Assembly (NCBI GenBank): GCA_045807725.1
Contig: JBJMGV010000062.1
Location: 1-64,000 of the forward strand
Source: DATENM01 sp045807725
GTDB taxonomy: Bacteria; Acidobacteriota; Blastocatellia; UBA7656
DNA length: 64,000 nucleotides
Reading direction: 5' to 3'
Part shown: positions 17,031 through 26,012 of the stretch, piece by piece
Layout of the letters: each line of letters starts with the position of its first letter
Numbering within the stretch: the first letter of the stretch is position 1
Made by a program: the position numbers and the translations under genes
The notes under the pieces: model-generated
The model's input: the letters and a program-made list of their open reading frames with translations, nothing else
What the model was told of the DNA's origin: nothing
The model's database searches: none

Positions 17031-18542
17031 CTAATGCTGAATCTTCGGCCAGTAGGTGGCGAAGTTAAAATCGGGACTGTTGGCCTGTGTATGACACTGC
17101 ACGCAGCCGGTCGGCGTGGCCATGAATCCGTAGCCCTTAGCCGGGGCGGCGGCGTGGGCGCGGCCCGGCCCGTGACACGCCTCGCACTGAACATTGGCTA
17201 GTTGCGGTGTCGTCATCAGCGATTGAAAGCCGCCGTTGTTAAAGCCGACGACGTGGCAGCGCACACACTCATTGTCGAACTGCTGGCTCTTACGCTCAAG
17301 GGTGGCCATCGCATGAGCGTGGCCGGTCTTTTCCCAGACGGCATATTGTTGAGCGTGACAGGCTTGGCAGGTTGTCGCTCCGACGTAGGGCGAATCCTGC
17401 GAGATCGGCTGGACGGCAGCGGCAGGTGCGTTAGGGCTGGCGTCCATCGCTGATTTCTGCATGTTGGTGAAGTCGTTGTGCGCCTCTGTGACCACCTGTG
17501 CGGCTTGTGGGTCGTCAGGCAGATCGGCATCGAGCGGTATATATCGGTTGACCTGATTTTCGACCGAGCCGTCGCCGCGCAGGTAGTAGCGCAGTTCGCC
17601 GAGGTACTTCGTTTGATTGTAGGCGTAGGTGATGGTGGCGCGTCCGAAGTGCTCAGGCTCATTCATCTGGCTCATCTGGCGGCCCACGATGATGGTGTCA
17701 ATATCCGGGACCTCGCTGGCCAGTCGCTGGGCCATGTCCTGCGGCATGTAAGCCAGGACGATGACCATGTCTGCCTTCTGGCGAGCTTCAGGGATGACGC
17801 GGCGCGCTGTCTCGAATGGGTCGTTGATGCGGAAGCCGGCATAGGCCGGTTCGCGCTGGTTCATCCCTGTCGGCTTGCCTTCGGTGAGGCCGACGAAGGC
17901 GACGCGGAGCTTCTTGCCGGCGACTGTGCGCTTGAGCGTCACGTCCCGTATGAGGTATGGCTGTGGCGTTTTGTGTGAATCATCCATAGGCTCGACGTTG
18001 GCGGAGACGAGGTGCGTGATGAAGGGAAATTCCTCGACGCGCTTATCGTAGCCATCTTTTTTTAGGAGTTCGGCGATGTAGGGAAGATCATTAAAACTGA
18101 TGTTCGCCGCGTCTTGATGGAAGTCGCCATAGCCCTTGACTACCCATTGGTTTTTTGTCATAACCTCTGCGGGCAGGTGGTCGCCCGCGAAGCGGTCATC
18201 TGTGAAGAGATTCCCCGCATCAACGACAAGGGTTGGCACCTCCATATTCGAGCGTTGATTGAATGCTTTGATATAGCTGACACGCCGTGCCAGTCCACCC
18301 ATAGGGTGGCTCGGTCAGCCACAGGTTTCGAGGCTGCCGTGTATGTCGGCACTGTAGAGGATCGCCATCGCATAGCCGTTATCTTCGCCCAGCCGTTCCT
18401 TGATCTTTGGCGAGTTTATATCGAAACTGACCGGCGCGTTCATATCCGGGCCTGCCGAGTCTGAGCCGGAGCAGCCAAACTGTAAGGCGGCCACCGTAGC
18501 GGTGAATAAGAGGGTGATGAGAAGCGATGCTTTGCGATGCAA
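17031..18542 (-). CDS. Candidate selenoprotein: metallophosphoesterase-like lipoprotein with tetraheme cytochrome c domain, Sec at residue 76
   Basis: Translated from TTG 18542 (GGAGG six bases upstream) the frame encodes an export signal ending AALQFGC, then LYSADIHGSLETCG, meets one in-frame TGA (18317-18315), and continues PSHPMGGLARRVSYIKAF to a TAG at 17031, 503 residues in all. Related 5'-nucleotidase-like/c554-type proteins carry LEPCGC...LGGLARR here, so the TGA stands in place of the second Cys of CGC. Four CxxCH haem sites follow: CQACH (about 390), CVRCH (425), CEACH (452), CVQCH (479). Seen: uninterrupted homology on both sides of the TGA and a hairpin right after it. Inferred: TGA is read as selenocysteine, giving a redox- or metal-active CGU. 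A nonsense mutation or sequencing error is the alternative. It is an envelope electron-transfer or nucleotide-hydrolysing protein of unknown substrate. Confidence 0.75.
18278..18317 (-). promoter_or_regulatory. Candidate SECIS-like hairpin at the in-frame TGA
   Basis: Right after TGA the mRNA can form CCG ... CCACCC-UAU-GGGUGG ... UGG (18314-18290): six pairs closed by a three-base loop, a 2x2 internal loop, then three lower pairs. UGAC at the codon itself can also pair with GUCA (18281-18278), placing UGA at the stem base as in bacterial SECIS elements. The apical loop lacks the G expected from the E. coli consensus, so this is only a candidate. Confidence 0.4.
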
Positions 18543-18620
18543 AGTGAACCTCCGAAGTATAGAAAATAGCGCCGAACGATTGGCGCGGATTATTGCCGGG
18601 CGCTGCGATTGCCCTGCCTC

Positions 18621-18626
18621 TATAAA
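18621..18626 (+). promoter_or_regulatory. -10 box TATAAA of maf, start codon six bases away
   Basis: TATAAA ends five bases before the maf ATG (18632). No convincing -35 hexamer is seen. If used, the transcript would be leaderless. Confidence 0.3.
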
Positions 18627-18631
18627 ACACT

Positions 18632-19222
18632 ATGTCGGACAAAGAACCAAATATAATCCTGGCGTCGTCGTCGCCGCGACGCGCTGATCTTCTACGCGCC
18701 ATCGGGGTCGAATTTGAGATTGTACCGAGCCAGGTCCAGGAGCGGCCTCATCCTGATGAAGCACCGGCTGATTATATCACACGGCTGGCAAGGGCTAAAG
18801 CCATCAGTATCGCCCGGCAGCGCGAGCGGGGATTGGTGATTGGCGCGGACACTATTGTTGTGCTCGATGGGAAGATTCTAGAGAAGCCGGTGGACGCGGA
18901 CGAAGCCGGGAGGATGCTGTGGAGTCTTTCGGCTCGATGGCATGCGGTGATGACTGGGGTGGCGCTTTACGATGTGGCAACGCGACAGGAGGTGGCCGAC
19001 TACGATAAGACGCTGGTCCGCTTCGGGCAACTGAGCGAGCAGGAGATTCTATGGTACGTCAAAAGTGGCGAGCCTATGGATAAAGCTGGCGGGTATGGGA
19101 TACAGGGACTGGCCAGCCTGTTCATAGAGGAGATCGCCGGGAATTACTTCAATGTCGTGGGGCTGCCCCTGCCACTAGTCTACCGGCTCGCCCGCCGGCT
19201 GGGGTATTCGTTCCTGATTTAA
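18632..19222 (+). CDS. maf: Maf-family nucleotide pyrophosphatase
   Basis: A 196-residue Maf protein: LASSSPRRADLLR at the N-terminus (the substrate-phosphate motif), RLARAKA, GADTIVVLDGKILEKP (about 70-85) and AGGYGIQGLASLFIEEI with the catalytic-site region, ending NYFNVVGLPLPLV. These enzymes hydrolyse modified or canonical nucleoside triphosphates such as dTTP and UTP and are linked to septum inhibition. It is divergent from the candidate selenoprotein gene. Confidence 0.92.
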   Translation: MSDKEPNIILASSSPRRADLLRAIGVEFEIVPSQVQERPHPDEAPADYITRLARAKAISIARQRERGLVIGADTIVVLDGKILEKPVDADEAGRMLWSLSARWHAVMTGVALYDVATRQEVADYDKTLVRFGQLSEQEILWYVKSGEPMDKAGGYGIQGLASLFIEEIAGNYFNVVGLPLPLVYRLARRLGYSFLI

Positions 19223-19342
19223 GCGGCGATGAGCTTGCCGCAAGCCGGCGAGGCTGACGAGCGTCTGATAACCTATCCCTATTTGATTGAATCAGAGTTC
19301 AGTGGATAGGGGACTGCGAGCGGGATATGGTTGTGTTGGGAC

Positions 19343-19372
19343 TTGAGAAAAGTGGAGACCGGAACGTAGAAT
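19343..19372 (+). promoter_or_regulatory. Probable sigma-70 promoter of resB
   Basis: TTGAGA (19343-19348) and TAGAAT (19367-19372) with an 18-base spacer; expected start near 19379, about 30 bases before the resB ATG. Confidence 0.5.
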
Positions 19373-19410
19373 AGTAGGTGAGTTCTTACTCCTTTTTATG
19401 ATCAGGTATT

Positions 19411-21165
19411 ATGGCAACAAGCAAATCTAATGTGACAGGTGGGTCACCTGAAACTGCTGTGACTCCGGGTATTGATGTGGCTACGGCTGACTCCACGAGT
19501 AGTAGTGAGAGTGCAGGGAGTTGGCTTGGCGGGGCAATCGATGCGATTTTAAAGTTACTAAGCTCAGTCCGTTTTGGGCTTGTGATGTTGGGGACGTTAT
19601 TGGCTTGCAGTATGACTGGCATGCTGATCATGCAAATCAATGTAGAAGGATTTCAGAAGTATTACAATGCGCTTAGTCCTGCAAAAAGGGCAGTCTATGG
19701 CAGTCTGGGTTTCTTTGATATCTATCATGCCTGGTACTTTTCGCTGCTCCTTGCTATTACGGGGCTGAATATCATCCTCGCTTCGATTGATCGCTTTCCG
19801 ACTGCTTGGCAGTATATAAAGAAGCCCAAGCTTATTGCCTCACCGAAGTTTATACAGGCCCAAATGTATAGCAGGGTAATAGCAATTCCAGAGGGTTCAG
19901 AGAAGCTTTCAGGGAGAATATTGGAAGCTTGGCAAAGGGAGATGAGACGGTATTATCGGAAGTTTGTCGTGATGGTTTTAGGCCTTTTAGTAGGGATGCT
20001 TGTGTTAGTTGCCTTCTTCAACGGATCAACTAAGGGAATGATTTTGGGAATTCTCGGAACTGGAGGAATTGTTTTAATTCTATGTGAGATTTTGTTGGTT
20101 CCTGTTTTATCTAAGCGAGCAGTAAGGATTAGCTGTAATAATGAACGGATTATCTTATTTGCACAGAAGAATGTGTGGAATCGCCTTGGAGCCTATGCCG
20201 TGCATGTTGCTTTGCTGACTATTTTTACCGGCGGCTTTTTGACAAACAGGTATGGCGCTGGTGGAAGTATGGAGATAGAACCGGGGAAATCATCAGACCA
20301 CTTTTCAACGCTTCAGTATTCAATTGATGGGCCACGTATGGGGACGATGACGTTGCCGTTCAGAATTGAATGTTTAGATCTTCAGCAGAAATTGGTTCGG
20401 CCTGAAGGGGGGCTAGATGCCCAGAATACAATTGATTGGCGCAGCTTCATACGCATAGATGATCAAGGTAAGCAGAAAGAGATGCTGGTTCATCTGAACA
20501 ACGTCGGGGATTATCGTGGCTATCGGTTTTTCCAATCTCAGTTTTCGCCTATTGCGAGTGCCAGACAGGTCATGGTTAGCTTTGAGCCGCCAGGAGGCGG
20601 GCAAGGCATCGACGTGACACTAAAGAAGAATGAAAGTGTAGAAGTGCCCGGCATCGGTCGCGTGCGTTTCGTAGCCTTCTACCCGGATTTCGATATAACC
20701 GGCTCGGCGTTTACACCTGTGCAGGGGAGCGAGTATATTAAGCCCTTCGCTCAACTGGAGATAATTACACCAAACGGTGAGAAGAGAGCGACGGTAGCGT
20801 TAGGGCCGCAGGCGGAAGGATTATTTAATACGGGTAAGAATGGCAGCGACGCGCTGGACAGCGAGTTACTAATCAATGGGAAGCGAGCAGTGCTTAAGGA
20901 TTTCGAAAAAGTCTCTCGCGCTCATACGCTAACGATTCAGTACGATCCAGGTCGAACCCCTGTGTATACAGGCTTCGTGCTGCTGTTGCTTTCTTTATGT
21001 AGCGTCTTCTTCTTTACTCATCAACGGGTCTGGGGGGTGATTGAATCCGGTGAAAGTGGCGGGCTGATGACTGTACATATTGGCGGTAATGTGAATCGGA
21101 ACCGGCAGGGATTTGAAGAGACTTTCAATAAGCTGGTCACGCTTGCAAGCTCGGCATCGGATTAG
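19411..21165 (+). CDS. resB: ResB-like cytochrome c biogenesis protein
   Basis: A 584-residue ResB/Ccs1 family membrane protein. Membrane helices lie at about 53-75 (FGLVMLGTLLACSMTGMLIM), 105-123 (WYFSLLLAITGLNIILASI), 192-212, 218-240 and near the C-terminus (about 515-535), with a large periplasmic domain between (about 285-510; DYRGYRFFQSQFSP is the typical ResB motif). ResB with CcsA carries and attaches haem to apocytochromes c in system II, in line with the multihaem proteins nearby. CcsA is not adjacent, which is unusual. Base composition is visibly richer in A and T than that of most of the window. Confidence 0.85.
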   Translation: MATSKSNVTGGSPETAVTPGIDVATADSTSSSESAGSWLGGAIDAILKLLSSVRFGLVMLGTLLACSMTGMLIMQINVEGFQKYYNALSPAKRAVYGSLGFFDIYHAWYFSLLLAITGLNIILASIDRFPTAWQYIKKPKLIASPKFIQAQMYSRVIAIPEGSEKLSGRILEAWQREMRRYYRKFVVMVLGLLVGMLVLVAFFNGSTKGMILGILGTGGIVLILCEILLVPVLSKRAVRISCNNERIILFAQKNVWNRLGAYAVHVALLTIFTGGFLTNRYGAGGSMEIEPGKSSDHFSTLQYSIDGPRMGTMTLPFRIECLDLQQKLVRPEGGLDAQNTIDWRSFIRIDDQGKQKEMLVHLNNVGDYRGYRFFQSQFSPIASARQVMVSFEPPGGGQGIDVTLKKNESVEVPGIGRVRFVAFYPDFDITGSAFTPVQGSEYIKPFAQLEIITPNGEKRATVALGPQAEGLFNTGKNGSDALDSELLINGKRAVLKDFEKVSRAHTLTIQYDPGRTPVYTGFVLLLLSLCSVFFFTHQRVWGVIESGESGGLMTVHIGGNVNRNRQGFEETFNKLVTLASSASD

Positions 21166-21336
21166 TAGAGGGGGAATCCTCGTTCTGTAAGAGAAAAAGA
21201 AGCGAGTAGACGCGGGAAATCAGAAGTCATCAGAAACCAGCTGAGTCTGATAATATATATTATGTAGTTTTCCACGTCTAGCTTTTCAAATCCAAAATGA
21301 TCGAGAGTAACCATCGCCTACTCATCACCTCAACTC
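21166..21336. other. Convergent gap between resB and acyl-CoA dehydrogenase genes
   Basis: 171 AT-rich bases. The only structure seen is a short palindrome TAATATATATTA around 21250-21262; no hairpin followed by a T-run was found. Confidence 0.4.
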
Positions 21337-22509
21337 CTACTCAAAGGCCGCCAAGCCTGTAATATGCTGGCCTATGACAAGCATATGAATCTCATTAGTT
21401 CCTTCATACGTGTACACCGATTCTAGATTCGCCATATGCCGCATAATCGGATACTCGCCAACGATCCCATTCGCGCCGAGTATGGATCTCGATACCCGCG
21501 CGCATTCAAGAGCCATCGCTACATTATTCATCTTAGCCATCGAAACATGAACCGGGCGCATCGTCCCCGCATCCTTCATTCGGCCAATCTGCAAGCATAA
21601 TAATTGCGCCTTACAAATCTCCGTATACATTTTGACAAGCTTTTCCTGAGTTAGCTGATAAGCCGCAATAGGACGCGAAAACTGAACCCGCTCTCGTGCA
21701 TAGTCCACTGCCGTCTGGAAGCAATCTCTCGCAGCTCCTACTGCTCCCCAAGCTATGCCAAAGCGTGCCTGAGTCAGACACATTAGTGGCGACTTCAAGC
21801 TTACTGCTCCTGGTAAAATATTTTCTTCAGTCACCAGGCAATCCTCAAAGAAAAGCTCTGACGTCACCGAAGCCCGTAGACTTAACTTATGCTTGGTCTC
21901 TTTAGCTTTAAATCCTTTCACACCGGCCTCGACAATAAAACCACGAATCACTCCATCTTCATCCTCGTCCTTCGCCCAAACTATAGCGATATCCGCGATA
22001 TTTCCGTTTGTAATCCAAGCTTTCGACCCATTCAGGATAAAACCCTCTTTTACTCTCTTTGCCCGCGTCATCATACCCGCTGGATTTGAACCGAAGTTCG
22101 GCTCCGTCAATCCGAAGCAACCAACAATCTTTCCTTCTGCCATCCTTGGCAAATAACGCTGTCGTTGTTGCTCAGATCCAAATGCGTAGATGGGATACAT
22201 GCAGAGCGCACCTTGAACAGATGCAAAGCTACGCACACCGGAATCGCCTGCTTCCAGTTCCTGCATCACCAGCCCATATGCCACATTATTCATTCCTGCA
22301 CAGCCATATTCCGTAGGCAAATTCGCACCGAGAACTCCAAGTTCACCTAACTTGCCAATCAGTTCTTTAGGAAATTCCCCTCGCTCATAGCAGTCCGCGA
22401 TGATCGGCCTTACCTCGGCTTGCACGAATTCACGAACTGACAACATAGCCATTCGCTCGTCATCGGCCAGACTTGATTCCAATCCAAAGAAATCATCAAG
22501 CTTAGTCAT
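21337..22509 (-). CDS. Acyl-CoA dehydrogenase, glutaryl-CoA dehydrogenase-like
   Basis: A 390-residue flavin-dependent acyl-CoA dehydrogenase with the family landmarks CFGLTEPNFGSNPAGM (FAD/substrate region, about 130-145), FILNGSKAWITNGNIADI, the FAD-binding R-x-x-F stretch RVQFSRPIAAYQLTQEKL, and the catalytic Glu in YTYEGTNEIHMLVIGQ near residue 370. SVQGALCMYPIY resembles the glutaryl-CoA dehydrogenase SVQSSLVMHPI segment, so decarboxylating glutaryl-CoA oxidation (lysine/tryptophan breakdown) is the best guess, not proven. It starts within the xdhC stop (TAATG) and ends in the AT-rich stretch. Confidence 0.85.
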   Translation of the reverse strand: MTKLDDFFGLESSLADDERMAMLSVREFVQAEVRPIIADCYERGEFPKELIGKLGELGVLGANLPTEYGCAGMNNVAYGLVMQELEAGDSGVRSFASVQGALCMYPIYAFGSEQQRQRYLPRMAEGKIVGCFGLTEPNFGSNPAGMMTRAKRVKEGFILNGSKAWITNGNIADIAIVWAKDEDEDGVIRGFIVEAGVKGFKAKETKHKLSLRASVTSELFFEDCLVTEENILPGAVSLKSPLMCLTQARFGIAWGAVGAARDCFQTAVDYARERVQFSRPIAAYQLTQEKLVKMYTEICKAQLLCLQIGRMKDAGTMRPVHVSMAKMNNVAMALECARVSRSILGANGIVGEYPIMRHMANLESVYTYEGTNEIHMLVIGQHITGLAAFE

Positions 22510-23252
22510 TATTGCACCTCGCCACCCACACCAGAATTCGCACTACTAAAGTGCTTTATTATTTCTGCATGAACCGACACCGCGATCTCTTGTGGCGTCC
22601 TTGCGCCGATATCCAGCCCTATCGGAGCTTTCACTCGTCGCAGAAATGAATCGCTAACCCCTTGCCCCCTGAGACGACGAAAGACGCCTTCAACTCGGCG
22701 TCTACTTCCAATCATCCCCACATAATCAGGATCAAAATCAGCTATCTGTCTTAATATCTCTTCATCAGATTGATGCCCCCTGGTGACAATTACTACTGCG
22801 GAATTTCTTGAAATACTTATATCCCGGTTGATCTTACTGAATTCAATTAAAAGAGTTTCAATAGTCGAATCAGCCAATCCCGCCCTTCGCAAGAAGTCCT
22901 CACGATCATCAAGTAGCACAACCTTCAGTCCAATCATCGCTCCCATAATTGCAACGCTATATCCAACATGTCCGGCGCCAAACACCATAAGCGATCTTCG
23001 TTCGATTAGCCGCTCTGCTATAACAACTAGCCTATTCTCACCATCAGAGCCTTTCCCTGAGAAGAAAAGCTCATTCCGATTACGCCAAAAGGACCTGAGT
23101 TCTTCTTGAAGACTAGTGCTTATATTCAAGGACAACAAGTCAGCCTCATCTGTCAGCCACCATTTGACGGGCCTAACACTCTCCTTAATTAGATGGATTA
23201 GAATTCCCTCTTTACCCTTTGCCTTCACCCTGTCTCTACCTTTAGCTGTCAA
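22509..23252 (-). CDS. XdhC/CoxI-family protein, C-terminal Rossmann domain only
   Basis: A 247-residue protein with start TTG 23252. The second half is the XdhC C-terminal domain: LMVFGAGHVGYSVAIMGAMIGLKVVLLDDRED (shown by GAGHVG near residue 93), VVIVTRGHQSDEEILRQ, VGMIGSRRRVEGVF and APIGLDIGARTPQEIAVSV. The usual N-terminal XdhC_CoxI domain with its conserved Cys is not recognisable. In the family these proteins hand sulfurated molybdenum cofactor to molybdenum hydroxylases; the nearest such operon is 20 kb away. It overlaps the acyl-CoA dehydrogenase gene and shares its AT-rich composition. Confidence 0.8.
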   Translation of the reverse strand: MTAKGRDRVKAKGKEGILIHLIKESVRPVKWWLTDEADLLSLNISTSLQEELRSFWRNRNELFFSGKGSDGENRLVVIAERLIERRSLMVFGAGHVGYSVAIMGAMIGLKVVLLDDREDFLRRAGLADSTIETLLIEFSKINRDISISRNSAVVIVTRGHQSDEEILRQIADFDPDYVGMIGSRRRVEGVFRRLRGQGVSDSFLRRVKAPIGLDIGARTPQEIAVSVHAEIIKHFSSANSGVGGEVQ

Positions 23253-23386
23253 ACTCCCGAAGTCTTAAGTACCCCCAAATTCCTAGCCCAAGCTTTCACT
23301 CACATTTTAGGTAATAAGCCTCCGATGTTATCAGACGCTCGTTTGATTCGTAATAAGGCAAGAGCGGAAAACGGCTGGCCTTGTTT

Positions 23387-24526
23387 CTATCCTCTATAAA
23401 ACCGCGAAATCGATTCGACGATATATTCCTGGTCCGCCGGGATCAACTCTGGATAAATTGGAATGGCCAGAACTTCACGCACCGCTCTTTCCGCTTCAAC
23501 GAAGCTCCCTTCTGCATATCCCAACCCTTCAAAACAGACCTGCTGGTGCATTGCCACCGGGTAGTATATCTCAGTGCCAATGCCGCAATCCGTTAAACAG
23601 GCCCGCAATTCATCACGCTTCTGCACTCGTATCACATATTGATTATAGACGTGGCGCTGCCCCTCACCGGTGATCGGTAAAACAACGGCTCCTCCCTCTA
23701 CTAACCCCTGCTCCGTAAACATCTGCTCGTAACGACTCGCGTTGGCTCGCCGCGCTTCGGCCCACTCATCCAAGTACTTGAATTTAACTCGCAAGATAGC
23801 CGCCTGTAAGGAATCCAGCCGGCTATTTATCCCCACACGGTCATGATAATACTTCCGCTTGGCACCGTGTGAGCGCAGGGCGCGCAAGTCATCGGCCAGG
23901 TCTGCGCGGTTAGTCGTCATCATCCCCCCGTCGCCAGCCCCACCGAGATTCTTGGACGGGTAAAAACTGAACGCCCCAATATCACCGAGGCTGCCCGCGC
24001 GACGGCCCTTGTACTCTGCTCCAATCGACTGAGCCGCATCTTCGATCACCGCAATGCCGGCGCGCTCAGCTACCTCAGAGACTACATCCATCTCCACACA
24101 CTGACCGAACAGATGCACCGGGATAATCGCTTTCGTTCGCCTGTTCAATACCGATTCCAGTTGCGATACGTTCATATTGAACGTGTCCGGCTCAATATCG
24201 ATGAAAACAGGCTTCGCACCGAGCCTTACAATCGAGCCGACGGTGGCAAAAAAAGTAAATGGCGTTGTCACTACTTCATCGCCCGGACCGACGCCCAGAG
24301 CCATCAATGGCAGTAAGATAGCATCCGAACCTGACGCACAACCAATCGCGAACTCACACTCGCAATAAGCCGCGCACTCCCGCTCCAACTCTTTCACCTC
24401 CGGCCCTAGAATCAACTGCTGACTCTCAAGCACTCCCTTGACTGCCGCTTCAATCTCACTGGCCAGGCCGACATACTGCGCCTTCAGGTCAAGCATGGGT
24501 ATCTTCCGCATAGCTGCTGTCATCAC
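23387..24526 (-). CDS. DegT/DnrJ/EryC1/StrS-family sugar aminotransferase
   Basis: A 379-residue PLP enzyme. Landmarks: IPMLDLKAQYVGL at the N-terminus, ASGSDAILLPLMALGVGPGDEV, TPFTFFATVGSIVRLGAKPV, IEDAAQSIGAEYKG and the PLP-binding Lys in FSFYPSKNLGGAGDGG (about residue 187). Such enzymes transaminate keto sugars of lipopolysaccharide or glycan pathways. No other sugar-nucleotide genes are adjacent, so the sugar cannot be named. Start MMTAAMRKIP; a later ATG (24511) is possible. Confidence 0.9.
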   Translation of the reverse strand: MMTAAMRKIPMLDLKAQYVGLASEIEAAVKGVLESQQLILGPEVKELERECAAYCECEFAIGCASGSDAILLPLMALGVGPGDEVVTTPFTFFATVGSIVRLGAKPVFIDIEPDTFNMNVSQLESVLNRRTKAIIPVHLFGQCVEMDVVSEVAERAGIAVIEDAAQSIGAEYKGRRAGSLGDIGAFSFYPSKNLGGAGDGGMMTTNRADLADDLRALRSHGAKRKYYHDRVGINSRLDSLQAAILRVKFKYLDEWAEARRANASRYEQMFTEQGLVEGGAVVLPITGEGQRHVYNQYVIRVQKRDELRACLTDCGIGTEIYYPVAMHQQVCFEGLGYAEGSFVEAERAVREVLAIPIYPELIPADQEYIVESISRFYRG

Positions 24527-24629
24527 GTTTCACTCTCCCCTTAAAGATTTGAACTCTTCCTCCCATTCAGCACAGTCCGCTGTACAGCACAGGCCCTACC
24601 ATATATCAATTCTTCAACTCAACATTCTC

Positions 24630-25916
24630 CTACTTAACAGGCTGCGCACCTTGCTCCAGGTAGTCTTTGATCCAATGGTACTGGCTTACATACTTGCTGG
24701 TCTCGCTCCTGAAGATAGGAACCACGTAGGTCTTTACCACAAACTTTCTTCGCACACGTCCGCGGCGTGAAGACGACCTCACGGCAACCCGCCTTCTAAC
24801 TGTCACCACGGGCCGACGGCTCAGGTCAGGGTTCGCCATCCATTCTTCCTGCTCGTTGTTGAGCAAAGAGATTACCCGCCCAACCCCGCCATTATAGGCC
24901 GCCGCCAGATAAGGCCCGACCTGCTCAGGGCTGATATCAAACCGCGATTGCAGACTCTGCCAATCCGCATCACACAGCAACACCTGAGCCATCACAGCAT
25001 TAATCGGATCAGCCATCCCCACAGCAAAATCCCCAACCAGTCCCGCCTCTGGATATTTTCTCAGCAACAGGCTGTATGTCGAAGCAATCATCTGCACCAG
25101 TCCCCGCGCTCCGGCCCGGCTGATTGAGTACGCATAGGCCTTTTCTTTATTGGTCGCCACAACCGTCAGCACTCTGCGCGCCAACGGCCCAGCCAGACCC
25201 TGTGTGCGGAACTCACCCGGATCGATATGTTCGTTGATCAACAAAACCCTCAACACTCCACGCGGAACCACATCCGTGATGCGGCGACCTTCAAAGGCAC
25301 GCGATTGAACCCCGCGTTTCTTCAGTCGTTCATACGCTTTGTCAATGAATTCGTCCTGAACCTTAAGGCCCTGCTCGACCACCGCCGCTGTTTCGATCTC
25401 CGCCGAATAAGGCGTGTAAACGGCTTCGATGACTTCGGCATCGCCGCCGAATCGCCGCCCTTCATTTGAGACAGGATATTTTATCGCCAGGACCCGTGCC
25501 CCAGCCGGCGCAGCACACTCGAACTCGGAGTTAATGCCATTCTCACGCCGTAACGTTAAGACGTAGCCCGGCGTCAGTGTCTCAAAGCCTTTATTAAAAC
25601 CTTTATTGTCGCGTTTCAATCCCCGGACAAGGTGAAAGCGGCCTTCGCCATCAAGCAGCGCCAGCGCCACCTCACGTCCAGTAATGCCGATCACACTAAC
25701 ATCCTGGTAGCGCCGCCGCGACACCCTCACGCGCCGCGTTCCGACGACTCCCTTCTCTAGAGCCACCCGCTCCGTTGATAACAACGCACGTGCTTCCGCC
25801 AGCTTCGAGAGGATCACCTCACTGGCTGATTCCAACCGACGCTCCCGGCTCGTACCCGGTACGCCAACCATTCCGATAGCCAGAATTATTATGAGGGTTC
25901 TTACTACCCAGACCAT
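24630..25916 (-). CDS. Lytic transglycosylase with SLT domain
   Basis: Start ATG 25916 is chosen because AAGGAG lies nine bases upstream and the protein then opens at once with an export segment (VWVVRTLIIILAIGMVG); in-frame ATGs at 25958 and 25985 are alternatives. The C-terminal region holds the SLT fold: ISRAGARGLVQMIASTY (GLVQM is the hallmark) and YLAAAYNGGVGRVI. The catalytic Glu that usually precedes this motif (ES) reads IS here, which may mean altered activity or an alternative Glu. The middle (residues about 60-250) is unassigned. A basic SSSRRGRVRRK stretch lies close to the C-terminus. Confidence 0.75.
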   Translation of the reverse strand: MVWVVRTLIIILAIGMVGVPGTSRERRLESASEVILSKLAEARALLSTERVALEKGVVGTRRVRVSRRRYQDVSVIGITGREVALALLDGEGRFHLVRGLKRDNKGFNKGFETLTPGYVLTLRRENGINSEFECAAPAGARVLAIKYPVSNEGRRFGGDAEVIEAVYTPYSAEIETAAVVEQGLKVQDEFIDKAYERLKKRGVQSRAFEGRRITDVVPRGVLRVLLINEHIDPGEFRTQGLAGPLARRVLTVVATNKEKAYAYSISRAGARGLVQMIASTYSLLLRKYPEAGLVGDFAVGMADPINAVMAQVLLCDADWQSLQSRFDISPEQVGPYLAAAYNGGVGRVISLLNNEQEEWMANPDLSRRPVVTVRRRVAVRSSSRRGRVRRKFVVKTYVVPIFRSETSKYVSQYHWIKDYLEQGAQPVK

Positions 25917-26012
25917 TTTCCAAAACTCCTTCAACGCCTTAAAGGACCGGATCAGCATTATCTCACCAAGGCCGCGTCGTGCCAAATGGCCTACCTCTGA
26001 ACAGCCCTCTAC

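Noticed and set aside
18302..18542. Treating the TGA-split gene as two genes or a pseudogene
   Set aside because: Frame, signal peptide, ribosome site and all four haem motifs are intact, and the stop falls exactly on a conserved Cys position; read-through as Sec explains more. A sequencing error remains possible.
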